Source: Cytophagia bacterium (lineage in GTDB: Bacteria; Bacteroidota; Bacteroidia; UBA7662). From it: a stretch of DNA of 42,840 bases. The notes below the pieces were generated by a model. That model saw only the letters and a program-made list of their open reading frames with translations, ran no database searches and was not told the DNA's origin. The stretch is taken from NCBI GenBank assembly GCA_009926405.1, contig RFOZ01000002.1, positions 1 to 42,840 of the forward strand. The letters are read 5' to 3'. Of this stretch, positions 1-7,243 are shown piece by piece (position 1 is the first letter of the stretch; each line of letters opens with the position of its first letter). The translations under genes and the position numbers were made by a program.

Positions 1-73
1 GCTCCGCCAATTCCTCCTGGGTCCAACCCAGGCGCTTCCGCATCCAACGCATATTCATAGCCAAAAAAGTCAT
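1..73 (-). CDS. XRE-family helix-turn-helix regulator, N-terminal fragment
   Basis: Only the first 24 codons lie in the window; the gene runs off the left edge. Read on the minus strand the peptide contains MRWMRKRLGWTQEELAE, the classic start of a Cro/C1 (XRE) helix-turn-helix with the W-T-Q-E-E-L-A turn into the recognition helix. I chose the ATG at 71-73. An in-frame ATG at 56-58 would give a five-residue-shorter protein and is equally possible. The family binds DNA as a transcriptional repressor or activator. The target and the C-terminal domain cannot be seen. The 130 bp upstream are A+T-rich and separate it from the divergent tRNA gene. Confidence 0.7.
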   Translation of the reverse strand, partial: MTFLAMNMRWMRKRLGWTQEELAE

Positions 74-201
74 CTCTTGAGGATTTAAATTAGGCCATAA
101 AGTTAAATACTAATTTTATTGGTTTTTCTATTTTTTTTAGCATTAAAATAAAAATCCCCTGCAGCCCACCAACAAAATTCCTCCTATGCCTTCAGAAGCC
201 T

Positions 202-209
202 TATATTTG
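202..209 (+). promoter_or_regulatory. -7 element of a Bacteroidetes-type promoter for tRNA-Arg
   Basis: TATATTTG matches the Bacteroidetes housekeeping -7 consensus TAnnTTTG and lies 13 bases before the tRNA. A clear -33 TTG is not seen; TTC occurs at 178-180, about the right distance away. Confidence 0.55.
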
Positions 210-221
210 CGACCGCTCAAT

Positions 222-295
222 GGTTCCGTAGCTCAATTGGATAGAGCATCTGACTACGGATCAGAAGGTTTGGGGTTCGAATCCCTACGGGACCG
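222..295 (+). tRNA. tRNA-Arg(ACG)
   Basis: A 74-base cloverleaf. The acceptor stem GGTTCCG pairs with CGGGACC (one G-U pair), the D arm contains AGCTCAATTGG, and the anticodon stem TCTGA/TCAGA encloses the loop CTACGGA with anticodon ACG (read as ICG after deamination). The T arm carries GGTTCGAATCC and the discriminator is G. The 3' CCA is not encoded. It decodes CGU/CGC/CGA arginine codons. Confidence 0.96.
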
Positions 296-319
296 CACAG
301 GCGATTACGATCAACCTCC

Positions 320-354
320 AAGGGGATTACGTCCGCAACCGTAATCCCCTTTTT
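320..354 (+). terminator. Intrinsic terminator after tRNA-Arg
   Basis: A perfect 12-bp inverted repeat (320-331 with 340-351, AAGGGGATTACG and its complement) around an 8-base loop is followed by a short T run. It ends the tRNA transcript. It lies only 25 bases before the ATG of the next gene, so read-through or attenuation of that gene is possible. Confidence 0.85.
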
Positions 355-378
355 GATTTCAGGCCAAAACGCAACCCC

Positions 379-2238
379 ATGATCCAAACCGCCAACAGGC
401 TACGAATCGGTCTAGTCCTAGCCATCATCTTGGCGTCAAACATCGGGGGGCTTGCCCAAAACAACCCCAATCTCATCGATTCATTTGAAGGCCCAACCAG
501 TTCATGGTCTTGGTTTGGCGATCAATGCCAGATTCAGTACCCGTTCAACAACCCCTACCCTCATCCATTCAATCCATCCGGCGGGGTGCTCCGATACCAC
601 GACCAAGGCGGAACCTACGCCAATACACGGCTAGACCTGCCCTGGAACCTCAACCTCCTTGCGAATTCCCGATTCAAACTCAAAGTTTTCGTTCCCTCCA
701 GCGGGCTTAGCGGGAACCAAGCGCCTCGAATTTCCCTCAAGCTCCAAAACAACGGTTTAACCATGCCCTGGAGCACCCAATCCGAAATCATCCAACCCCT
801 TGGCATCAATCAATGGCAAGAAGTTGTTTTTGATTTCCGGAGGGACCCGTGGATTAATCTCAACGCAAACTCCCTACCACCACTTCAACGCCAGGATTTT
901 AACCGCATCGTTCTCCAAATCAACGGCGAAAACAACAACGACCAAGTCCTCGCCTACCTGGATGATTTCCAGCTTGATACGAGCAGCTATTATGCAGGAG
1001 GGCGGACTTTGGTTTGGAGCGATGAATTTGACGGGGACGCCGGAATTGATACCAACAAATGGTTTTTTCAAACCCTGCTCCCCAACGGCAACAGTTGGTA
1101 TAACAATGAACTACAACACTACACCAACGCACCCGGCAACGCGTATCTTGACAACGGCGCCCTGAATCTTGTCGTCCGCAGACAAAACCACACCCAGCAA
1201 GGGGTAACCAAAGCCTTTACCTCGGCAAGGCTAAATTCCAAATTTGCCTTTCGCTACGGCCGCGTGGAGTGCAGGGCCCGCTTACCCATGGCCGCAGGCA
1301 CTTGGCCGGCCCTGTGGACCCTGGGCCGCAACATTCAAGAACCGGGGGCCTATTGGCAACAACAAGGATTCGCCGGCGCAGCCTGGCCCGCTTGCGGTGA
1401 GATCGACATCATGGAACATTGGGGCAGCCAACCCGAAATCGTACATAGCAGCGTCCACACTCCGTCTAGTTTTGGAGCAACCGTGAATACCGCCACGCGC
1501 CGGGTGCAGGGAGCCGGCAGTCAATTCCAAACGTACAGCCTGGACTGGAGCCCTCAACAACTTACGTTTGCAATCAACGGCCAAACCCTCTACACCTACC
1601 AACCGCCTCAACGGGCGTCAGCCAACTGGCCTTTTGATGCGCCCCAGTATGTACTGTTGAATGTGGCCATGCTGGCCGGATCATCGCCCCTCTTTCAGGC
1701 CGATAGCTTGCAAATCGATTATATACGCATCTACCAAGACAGCCTGGATCTCCCCGGACCGAACCGTCTATTGGGACAAGTGCTTTATGCCAACACGCAT
1801 TTGGATACCATTAGCCAAGGAAAAGTTCAAATTCTCCGACGAAGCCAATGGTACAGCGATAGCTCCATCAACCAAAACGGGTTCTTTGGTTTTTATGGTC
1901 TGGCGTCTGACCGCTACCAACTCCGCGCTTTGCCCAACGAGATTCCCGGTGGTCTAAATGCCTCGGACGCCCTTGCGGTGGCACTGCATTTTGCCCAAGT
2001 CCAACCCCTCCAAGGGCTGGCCCAACAGGCAGCGGATGTGAATGGCAACGGGGCTATTAACGCCAACGACGCCCTCCTTATCACGCTTCGGTATTCCGGA
2101 CAAATTCAAAACTTTGCCGCTGGGAATTGGGTAAGCGAAGTTCCAACGGTCCAAGTTTCCGGAACGCTAACAGGGCGGACTATTTTAAAGACCTTGTGCA
2201 CCGGTGATGTCAACGGTAGCTACAGGCCCGGTCCTTAA
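379..2238 (+). CDS. Secreted GH16 endo-beta-1,3-glucanase (laminarinase-like) with dockerin-like C-terminal module
   Basis: This is a 619-residue secreted glycoside hydrolase. Residues 1-26 form a signal peptide (cleavage near GLAQ). Residues about 30-200 form a beta-sandwich carbohydrate-binding-like region. Residues about 208-453 form the GH16 domain with catalytic motif EIDIMEH, giving nucleophile E341, D343 and acid/base E346. GH16 enzymes with this motif usually cleave beta-1,3-glucans such as laminarin; the exact substrate is inferred. Residues 462-619 form a small beta-sandwich followed by a dockerin-like stretch (ADVNGNGAINANDALL) ending in GDVNGSY. The same module occurs in the hydrolase at 3357-7184. 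Unlike that protein, this one stops directly after the module and has no T9SS sorting domain. The start is the first ATG before the signal peptide. No separate promoter is visible in the 83 bases after the tRNA. Confidence 0.9.
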   Translation: MIQTANRLRIGLVLAIILASNIGGLAQNNPNLIDSFEGPTSSWSWFGDQCQIQYPFNNPYPHPFNPSGGVLRYHDQGGTYANTRLDLPWNLNLLANSRFKLKVFVPSSGLSGNQAPRISLKLQNNGLTMPWSTQSEIIQPLGINQWQEVVFDFRRDPWINLNANSLPPLQRQDFNRIVLQINGENNNDQVLAYLDDFQLDTSSYYAGGRTLVWSDEFDGDAGIDTNKWFFQTLLPNGNSWYNNELQHYTNAPGNAYLDNGALNLVVRRQNHTQQGVTKAFTSARLNSKFAFRYGRVECRARLPMAAGTWPALWTLGRNIQEPGAYWQQQGFAGAAWPACGEIDIMEHWGSQPEIVHSSVHTPSSFGATVNTATRRVQGAGSQFQTYSLDWSPQQLTFAINGQTLYTYQPPQRASANWPFDAPQYVLLNVAMLAGSSPLFQADSLQIDYIRIYQDSLDLPGPNRLLGQVLYANTHLDTISQGKVQILRRSQWYSDSSINQNGFFGFYGLASDRYQLRALPNEIPGGLNASDALAVALHFAQVQPLQGLAQQAADVNGNGAINANDALLITLRYSGQIQNFAAGNWVSEVPTVQVSGTLTGRTILKTLCTGDVNGSYRPGP

Positions 2239-2273
2239 GGTTGGGGAATTCCGGAAACACGACCACCTGCCCC

Positions 2274-2307
2274 AAAAAAAACGGCCTCTCCAATCAAGGA
2301 GAGGCCG
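2274..2307 (-). terminator. Intrinsic terminator of the rhodopsin gene
   Basis: A perfect 10-bp stem (2282-2291 with 2298-2307, GGCCTCTCC core) has a 6-base loop. On the minus strand it is followed by eight Ts (2274-2281). It lies 26 bases past the rhodopsin stop codon and may also terminate the convergent GH16 gene weakly. Confidence 0.9.
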
Positions 2308-2332
2308 CATGGTAAAAGAACTGAAAAAGTAA

Positions 2333-3106
2333 TTACTTCTTGGATGCGGTGATGGCCATTTGATAGACCACCAAACCAAAACCGATTTTGTTAACCGCAT
2401 CACCGATGTTGTACAACAAATCGATATTGAAGGTCCCGCTGTACGAAGCCAAAAGGTTACCTGGCATCAACATGTAGCCGATAGGATAGATCGCCCAGCC
2501 TACCAATACAAAATTGCGGAGTAAACGAATAGCGTTCTGGAGATTGGCGTCACCGGATTCGCGAGCCATACCGGCCACAGAGCCAGCGGTTGCTTCGTAA
2601 ACGATACCAGCCCAGCCCAACGTAGAAATCACACCCCAAAGGATGGTGGACTCAGGCTGCACAGCTTCGCCGATATAACCGGCAACCAACATGAGGACCG
2701 AGTAACCAATCATCTTCCACAAGAGGCCTTGCTTAGCACCGTAAGGCTTGAGCAACAAGTAGAATTCAACGCACATCAAGGGTACCGTTAAGGTCCAGTC
2801 AATGTAACGGAATTGTGTGGGCGATGGGTTAACAAAACCATCCATGCCAAAGCTTAAACCTCCGGCTGCATTGTGCGCCAACGCATTGAGGTAGTAATCG
2901 CGCATGTAATAATAGTGCGCGGCGGCAATCATGGTAATCAATCCCGAAACTAGGAGGGAGGTTTTCCATTTGCCATCCACCTGACTTCTTTCAAAGAAAA
3001 AGAAGACGGACGCGGCAAACATGGCCATGAGTCCCACAAAGAATGTGAAACCGGTGACATCCCCCGGTTGGAGGGAAGCCATCAAAAAGGTGTTGTTTGG
3101 TACCAT
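2333..3106 (-). CDS. Proteorhodopsin, light-driven outward proton pump (green-tuned)
   Basis: This is a 257-residue, seven-helix microbial rhodopsin of the inner membrane. Retinal is bound as a Schiff base on K240 (helix G, GDAVNKIGFG). Helix C reads FRYIDWTLTVPLMCVEFYLL and gives the proton acceptor D103, T107 and the carboxylate donor E114. This D-T-E set marks a proton pump rather than a sodium (NDQ) or chloride (NTQ) pump. H64 corresponds to the His that pairs with the acceptor in proteorhodopsins. M111 occupies the spectral-tuning site (L/M green, Q blue), so green absorption is inferred. The open frame extends upstream to 3274, but those residues are not rhodopsin-like; I start at the ATG giving MVPNNTF. 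No carotenoid or retinal synthesis gene is in the window. The gene is monocistronic, with its own terminator. Confidence 0.93.
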   Translation of the reverse strand: MVPNNTFLMASLQPGDVTGFTFFVGLMAMFAASVFFFFERSQVDGKWKTSLLVSGLITMIAAAHYYYMRDYYLNALAHNAAGGLSFGMDGFVNPSPTQFRYIDWTLTVPLMCVEFYLLLKPYGAKQGLLWKMIGYSVLMLVAGYIGEAVQPESTILWGVISTLGWAGIVYEATAGSVAGMARESGDANLQNAIRLLRNFVLVGWAIYPIGYMLMPGNLLASYSGTFNIDLLYNIGDAVNKIGFGLVVYQMAITASKK

Positions 3107-3271
3107 AAATGGGGTTTTAAAGGTTAATATTCTAAAAACAACTGTTTTTACAAAAAGTTCACATTCAACGACTTTCAACAGACAAAACAGCCAATGGAGC
3201 GTTAAAACAGGCCTTTTGTGTAAAACTATTTGTTTCTTCTCGGGTGTTTTTGAATGGCAACTGCACAAAAG

Positions 3272-3303
3272 CAAAAACCCCGGCTCCTTGTAGGAACCGG
3301 GGT
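3272..3303 (-). terminator. Intrinsic terminator of the secreted hydrolase gene
   Basis: An 11-bp stem with one mismatch (3277-3287 with 3293-3303, CCCCGG core) and a 5-base loop is followed on the minus strand by TTTTTGC. It lies about 54 bases past the stop codon at 3357. Confidence 0.85.
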
Positions 3304-3356
3304 CTTTGGGACTGCTGTTACGCAGAATCAGTTAAGCCAAAGTGGCTTCAACCGAT

Positions 3357-6300
3357 TTAGCGCACAAAACGTGTGCTGTGTAGAACCGTCCCCTCTGCAT
3401 TCTGCTCAAGTACGCGGAGCATGTACTGACCCTTGGCCAGACCATCAACCACAACTTGCTGAGCAAATACACCCGATTGAGCATCAAATCCATTGCTCAG
3501 AACCACACGGCCTGTAGCATCCAGGACTTCAACATTCAAACGAGCAGAAGACTGCAATGGCAAACGTATGCCAAGCTGCTGAACAACCGGATTAGGATAA
3601 ACGCTCAAAGTTGAAGAGCCAGCCTTGAGAGAAGGAATCCGAAGGGTGGCACCCACATGAGCCTGCGCCCAAACATCGGTCATTTCGGTTTCCGATCCGA
3701 GGGACCATTCGGAAGCCTTCACATCGCGGTTTGCATTGATTTGCAATTCCACAAGGGTTTGTCCAGCCTCAGCCAACATCCCCTCAACATGGTACCAACC
3801 CAAACGGAGTTGGTTTCCAACAACTTGGTAATCCAATTGACCACCGGTCAGTTTGGACTGAACGCCCATTACTTCAACACCCGCAGGGATATTCAGGACC
3901 AAAGAAACCGATCCCAAAGCAAGGGACTGCTCAGTAGCAATTTCCAAAGTGCGGCTAAACATCCAACCAGCATCGGTCAAGCCAAGGCCAGCATTCCTGG
4001 AAGCGGTGGATGGACTGTAAGAACCGTTAATATCACCGTAACAAATGGCCTGCATGTTCTGGGTCATGTTGCTAGAACCCACCGTAACGGATGGATTGCT
4101 GTTGGCAAAATTACCGACACTAAACGATGTAATACCACCAGAGAAACGACGGTTAATCAACAAGGCATCACCGGAGGTTACGGTATTGGAACCGTTCACA
4201 TCACAAGCCTTAAGGCGTAAACCGCTTTGAACCAAAGCACCAACCACGTGACGGGTTGCCAAGAGGGCATCGGAGGCAGTAACACCACCCCATGGCTTGC
4301 TGGTTACACCACTCAAGGTATAGGATCCAGGGGCAACCCCCGAGATGAGGTAGTCACCCATTGCATCGGTGCTATCGGTAGCCACAACCGTAGTTCCGTT
4401 CATCAAACGAACGACGGAATTGGTCATGGGGGTATTGGCGGTATTGTTATAGCTATAACGACCACTTAAGTTGGCCAATACAGGAGCTGGTGGGTTGCAA
4501 GAACCAAAGGCTACGGCAGGCAAGGTGGTTGGCAAAGCAGGCACGACGTAGCGACGGTTGTACTGACCAAAGCCATCCGGTGCACCGCAGGTAGAATCCG
4601 TGTTTTGTTCAACACCGGCCCAGGTTGTTCCATTAATGAATTTGTAAAGAAGGACAGTCCCGGTCGCAAGAGGTGTTGTTAAGGTCCAGATAGCTGGATT
4701 TGTGGGATCCTGGGTCATCCGTGTTGCAGGGTTGGCAGGATTCCAACCCTGGAAATTACCAGCAATACCCATACCTGCAGAGTCAACCGTAACACCGGTC
4801 ATGTTCACGCGGAAAGTAATGAGCGGATTGGATGCAGAACATGAGCCAAAGCCAACCAAACCAAGGGTGGTATTGACCAAAGGCACAATTAAGTATCGGT
4901 TACCGGTACCGGGGAAAACGCAAGAACCGCTAACCGACTCGTCCTGACCCCATGCATTACCGTTGATGAACTTGTAGTAAATGGTATCACCGGACATCAA
5001 CCCGTTGTGGGTATAAGACCAAACGCTTGGATTCTGAGGATCCTGAGTCAAGGCAGAAGTCGATGGATTCCAACCCTGGAAGGATCCGGCAATATGAACT
5101 CCATTAGCGCTCACGGTTTGATTTTGCATGCTAAGCATAAAAGTCACATTCACAGGAACTGGTGTGAATACAGAGCATGAGCCGAACATTACCGGCGAAA
5201 GCAAATTGTTACCCGCTACAACGGTATGAAAACGATTTCCATTGGTGTTACCACCCATGGCACAGGCTCCGGGTACGCCTTCCTCACTACCCCATGCATT
5301 ACCGTTAACGTACTTCCACTCAACCACATCGCCAAGGGGAAGGTTGGTAGTGTAGGTGTAAATATTCGCATTGTGAGAAGCAGGTGTCATTGGAGTGCCA
5401 CCAGGATTCCAGCCCTGGAAAGAGCCGGCAATATGAACACCGTTAGAACTAACCGTTAGTCCGGTCATGTCCACCTGGAAGGTAACGGATTGCAGCGGTA
5501 CGAGACCGCTTTGGCAAGAACCGAAGAAATAAAGCGGTAAGGTATCGTTCCCATTACCGGATACGGTGTAACCACGGTTACCACCGACAGCGCAGGCCGA
5601 AGGAATGCTCTCGTCCTGACCCCAGCTGTTTCCGTTAATAAACTTAAATTCCAGGTTATCACCGGGCGTCAGCTTGGTGGTATAAGTCCAAATGTTGGCG
5701 TTGCTGGCATCCTGAATCATTCGGGTGGTCGAAGGATTCCAACCGTTGAAATTACCGGCAATACCCATACCCGCGCTGTTGACAGTCAAACCGGCCATGT
5801 TCACTCGGAATGTAACGTTGGTGGCCAAATCAAGGGTATGAACAATACGGGGATGGATGTATTGTTGAATGGTATCAATAAAGGTTAAACCTTTGATACG
5901 CGACATCCCTGGATTACCCAACAAACCTTGTTGATGCAAAGATTGAGCATTGTAGGTGCCACCGGTCTGAGCGTTGGTTGCAGCCACCACAAAGGTGAGG
6001 GTGGTGGAATCCCACCAAGTGTAGGGATCGGTTTCGTTGAAGAAAGTTGTGATAGAGCCACCGGGACCCAAAGGCAAATTCCTTACAGGACGGATGATTG
6101 GCCACAAACCCTCACCGGATCCGGTGTTAATTTGGTCATTGGGCGCAGGGTAGATATAAGGAATCGTTTGGTTGTAATTGCCACGGGCTACATTGGACAC
6201 AGGGTCACGGAATTTATTGACATCAGCAAAAGGAGCATTGTTACCGTAAGCGTTCACCAAAGCCTGGAAAATACCGGCACCCTGAACCTCAACCACGTTT

Positions 6301-7184
6301 TCGTTGGTGGTTGGAACGACGACAATCCCTTGACGGTAAGGAGCAAAAGGATCACGGACGGCTTGAAAAGAAACCATAGGAACTTCACCTCCATCCAACC
6401 AAGACGTATCAGCCATCGCACCACCAACATTGATGGCCATGCTAACGGCAGAGGAATACCCGGGCCAGTTATTTTGATTAAGCAAGCCGTTGAAACCATC
6501 CAAATTACCAACGATGTTGGAGTCGATAACCGACTGACCGTTGGGTAATTGGAATTTGGGGAGGCTAACCTCAGCCCATTGATTCATGGTTGCATAGGCC
6601 AGCGCAACATACCCTCCGGAACCCACGCCGAACAAAGCAATTTTGCTTTGATCAATTTTATAGGGATTGCCGTCGATGGCGACGGTTTTGCGCATGAAGC
6701 GCACCGATGATTTGATGTCGTTGATGGCACGGTACACCGCGTTCAACAACTGAGCCGTACGCTCGAGCTGGGTGGCTGCCAAAGGATTCCAGCCAACACG
6801 GTATTTGGGTGCAATGACCACATAACCGCGCTTGGCCCATTGTCTGCACAAATTGACTGCGGATGAGTCATCGATGCTGCCAGTGATGCCACCATTGATG
6901 ACCGGAGGCAAGAAATTACCCGTGTGGATGTACACCATAACAGGGCGAGCCTGGTTGGCCGTATCGACAGCCTGGGATGGTTGATACACCCGCATTGTCA
7001 AATTGGCTACAGGATACGTAGTCGTGGGTGGGAAAAAGTGATTATTCGCACCATACACCACGTTGTTGGTCACGGTTATTTGGGCGTCCGTAAAGACCTC
7101 GGAGAGGTAACGATTACCCTGAGCCATGACCCATTGCCCCATTCCCACAAGCAGGAATAAAGCCAAAAGAAGGGTTTTTCTCAT
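3357..7184 (-). CDS. Large secreted alpha/beta-hydrolase (carboxylesterase-like) with four carbohydrate-binding-like repeats, dockerin-like module and T9SS tail
   Basis: This is a 1275-residue protein. Residues 1-21 form a signal peptide. Residues about 25-450 form an alpha/beta-hydrolase domain of carboxylesterase type (PVMVYIHTGNF near the oxyanion region, YVVIAPKYR, then ALFGVGSGGYVALAYA with presumed nucleophile S189). Residues 455-557, 566-670, 679-782 and 788-896 form four tandem beta-sandwich repeats with the IAGxFxGWNP motif, resembling glycogen/starch-binding (CBM48/E-set) domains. Residues 902-1056 form a beta-sandwich plus dockerin-like module shared with the GH16 protein. Residues about 1190-1275 form a T9SS type A sorting domain (STLSVYPNPV at its start, GQYMLRVL near the end). 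It is therefore exported by T9SS and probably held at the surface. The nucleophile elbow has Val at the usual Gly (-2) position. The substrate is unknown; polysaccharide de-esterification is an inference. A strong promoter precedes it. Confidence 0.85.
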   Translation of the reverse strand: MRKTLLLALFLLVGMGQWVMAQGNRYLSEVFTDAQITVTNNVVYGANNHFFPPTTTYPVANLTMRVYQPSQAVDTANQARPVMVYIHTGNFLPPVINGGITGSIDDSSAVNLCRQWAKRGYVVIAPKYRVGWNPLAATQLERTAQLLNAVYRAINDIKSSVRFMRKTVAIDGNPYKIDQSKIALFGVGSGGYVALAYATMNQWAEVSLPKFQLPNGQSVIDSNIVGNLDGFNGLLNQNNWPGYSSAVSMAINVGGAMADTSWLDGGEVPMVSFQAVRDPFAPYRQGIVVVPTTNENVVEVQGAGIFQALVNAYGNNAPFADVNKFRDPVSNVARGNYNQTIPYIYPAPNDQINTGSGEGLWPIIRPVRNLPLGPGGSITTFFNETDPYTWWDSTTLTFVVAATNAQTGGTYNAQSLHQQGLLGNPGMSRIKGLTFIDTIQQYIHPRIVHTLDLATNVTFRVNMAGLTVNSAGMGIAGNFNGWNPSTTRMIQDASNANIWTYTTKLTPGDNLEFKFINGNSWGQDESIPSACAVGGNRGYTVSGNGNDTLPLYFFGSCQSGLVPLQSVTFQVDMTGLTVSSNGVHIAGSFQGWNPGGTPMTPASHNANIYTYTTNLPLGDVVEWKYVNGNAWGSEEGVPGACAMGGNTNGNRFHTVVAGNNLLSPVMFGSCSVFTPVPVNVTFMLSMQNQTVSANGVHIAGSFQGWNPSTSALTQDPQNPSVWSYTHNGLMSGDTIYYKFINGNAWGQDESVSGSCVFPGTGNRYLIVPLVNTTLGLVGFGSCSASNPLITFRVNMTGVTVDSAGMGIAGNFQGWNPANPATRMTQDPTNPAIWTLTTPLATGTVLLYKFINGTTWAGVEQNTDSTCGAPDGFGQYNRRYVVPALPTTLPAVAFGSCNPPAPVLANLSGRYSYNNTANTPMTNSVVRLMNGTTVVATDSTDAMGDYLISGVAPGSYTLSGVTSKPWGGVTASDALLATRHVVGALVQSGLRLKACDVNGSNTVTSGDALLINRRFSGGITSFSVGNFANSNPSVTVGSSNMTQNMQAICYGDINGSYSPSTASRNAGLGLTDAGWMFSRTLEIATEQSLALGSVSLVLNIPAGVEVMGVQSKLTGGQLDYQVVGNQLRLGWYHVEGMLAEAGQTLVELQINANRDVKASEWSLGSETEMTDVWAQAHVGATLRIPSLKAGSSTLSVYPNPVVQQLGIRLPLQSSARLNVEVLDATGRVVLSNGFDAQSGVFAQQVVVDGLAKGQYMLRVLEQNAEGTVLHSTRFVR
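4497..5822 (-). repeat. Four tandem domain-encoding repeats inside the secreted hydrolase gene
   Basis: Four units of about 310 bp encode the IAGNF/IAGSF..GWNP domains. Units 1 and 4 share NSAGMGIAGNF/DSAGMGIAGNF wording, while units 2 and 3 share NGVHIAGSFQGWNP, giving an A-B-B-A order. Each unit ends in an FGSC motif and contains a KFINGNxWG-type segment. They are coding duplications, not mobile or CRISPR repeats. Confidence 0.9.
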
Positions 7185-7204
7185 ACTGATAAATTTAGTT
7201 TGTC

Positions 7205-7235
7205 CAAATCTAACGAATTATTCCGAAAGACCCAA
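7205..7235 (-). promoter_or_regulatory. Bacteroidetes-type promoter of the secreted hydrolase gene
   Basis: On the minus strand, TTG (7235-7233), a 20-base spacer and TAGATTTG (7212-7205) match the -33/-7 consensus TTG...TAnnTTTG. Transcription would start about 14 bases before the ATG at 7184. The element lies between this gene and the stop codon of the AraC regulator, so the hydrolase is probably transcribed independently. Confidence 0.75.
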
Positions 7236-7243
7236 GGGTTTGT

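Noticed and set aside
3107..3274. Upstream extension of the rhodopsin frame by 56 residues
   Set aside because: The extra residues are Cys/Lys-rich, A+T-driven and unlike any rhodopsin N-terminus; a normal start at 3106 precedes helix A.
4497..5822. CRISPR-like or mobile repeat array
   Set aside because: The units are about 310 bp, coding, in frame and encode a recognisable domain.
5928..6548. 206-codon plus-strand frame within the secreted hydrolase
   Set aside because: Antisense shadow of the conserved hydrolase domain.
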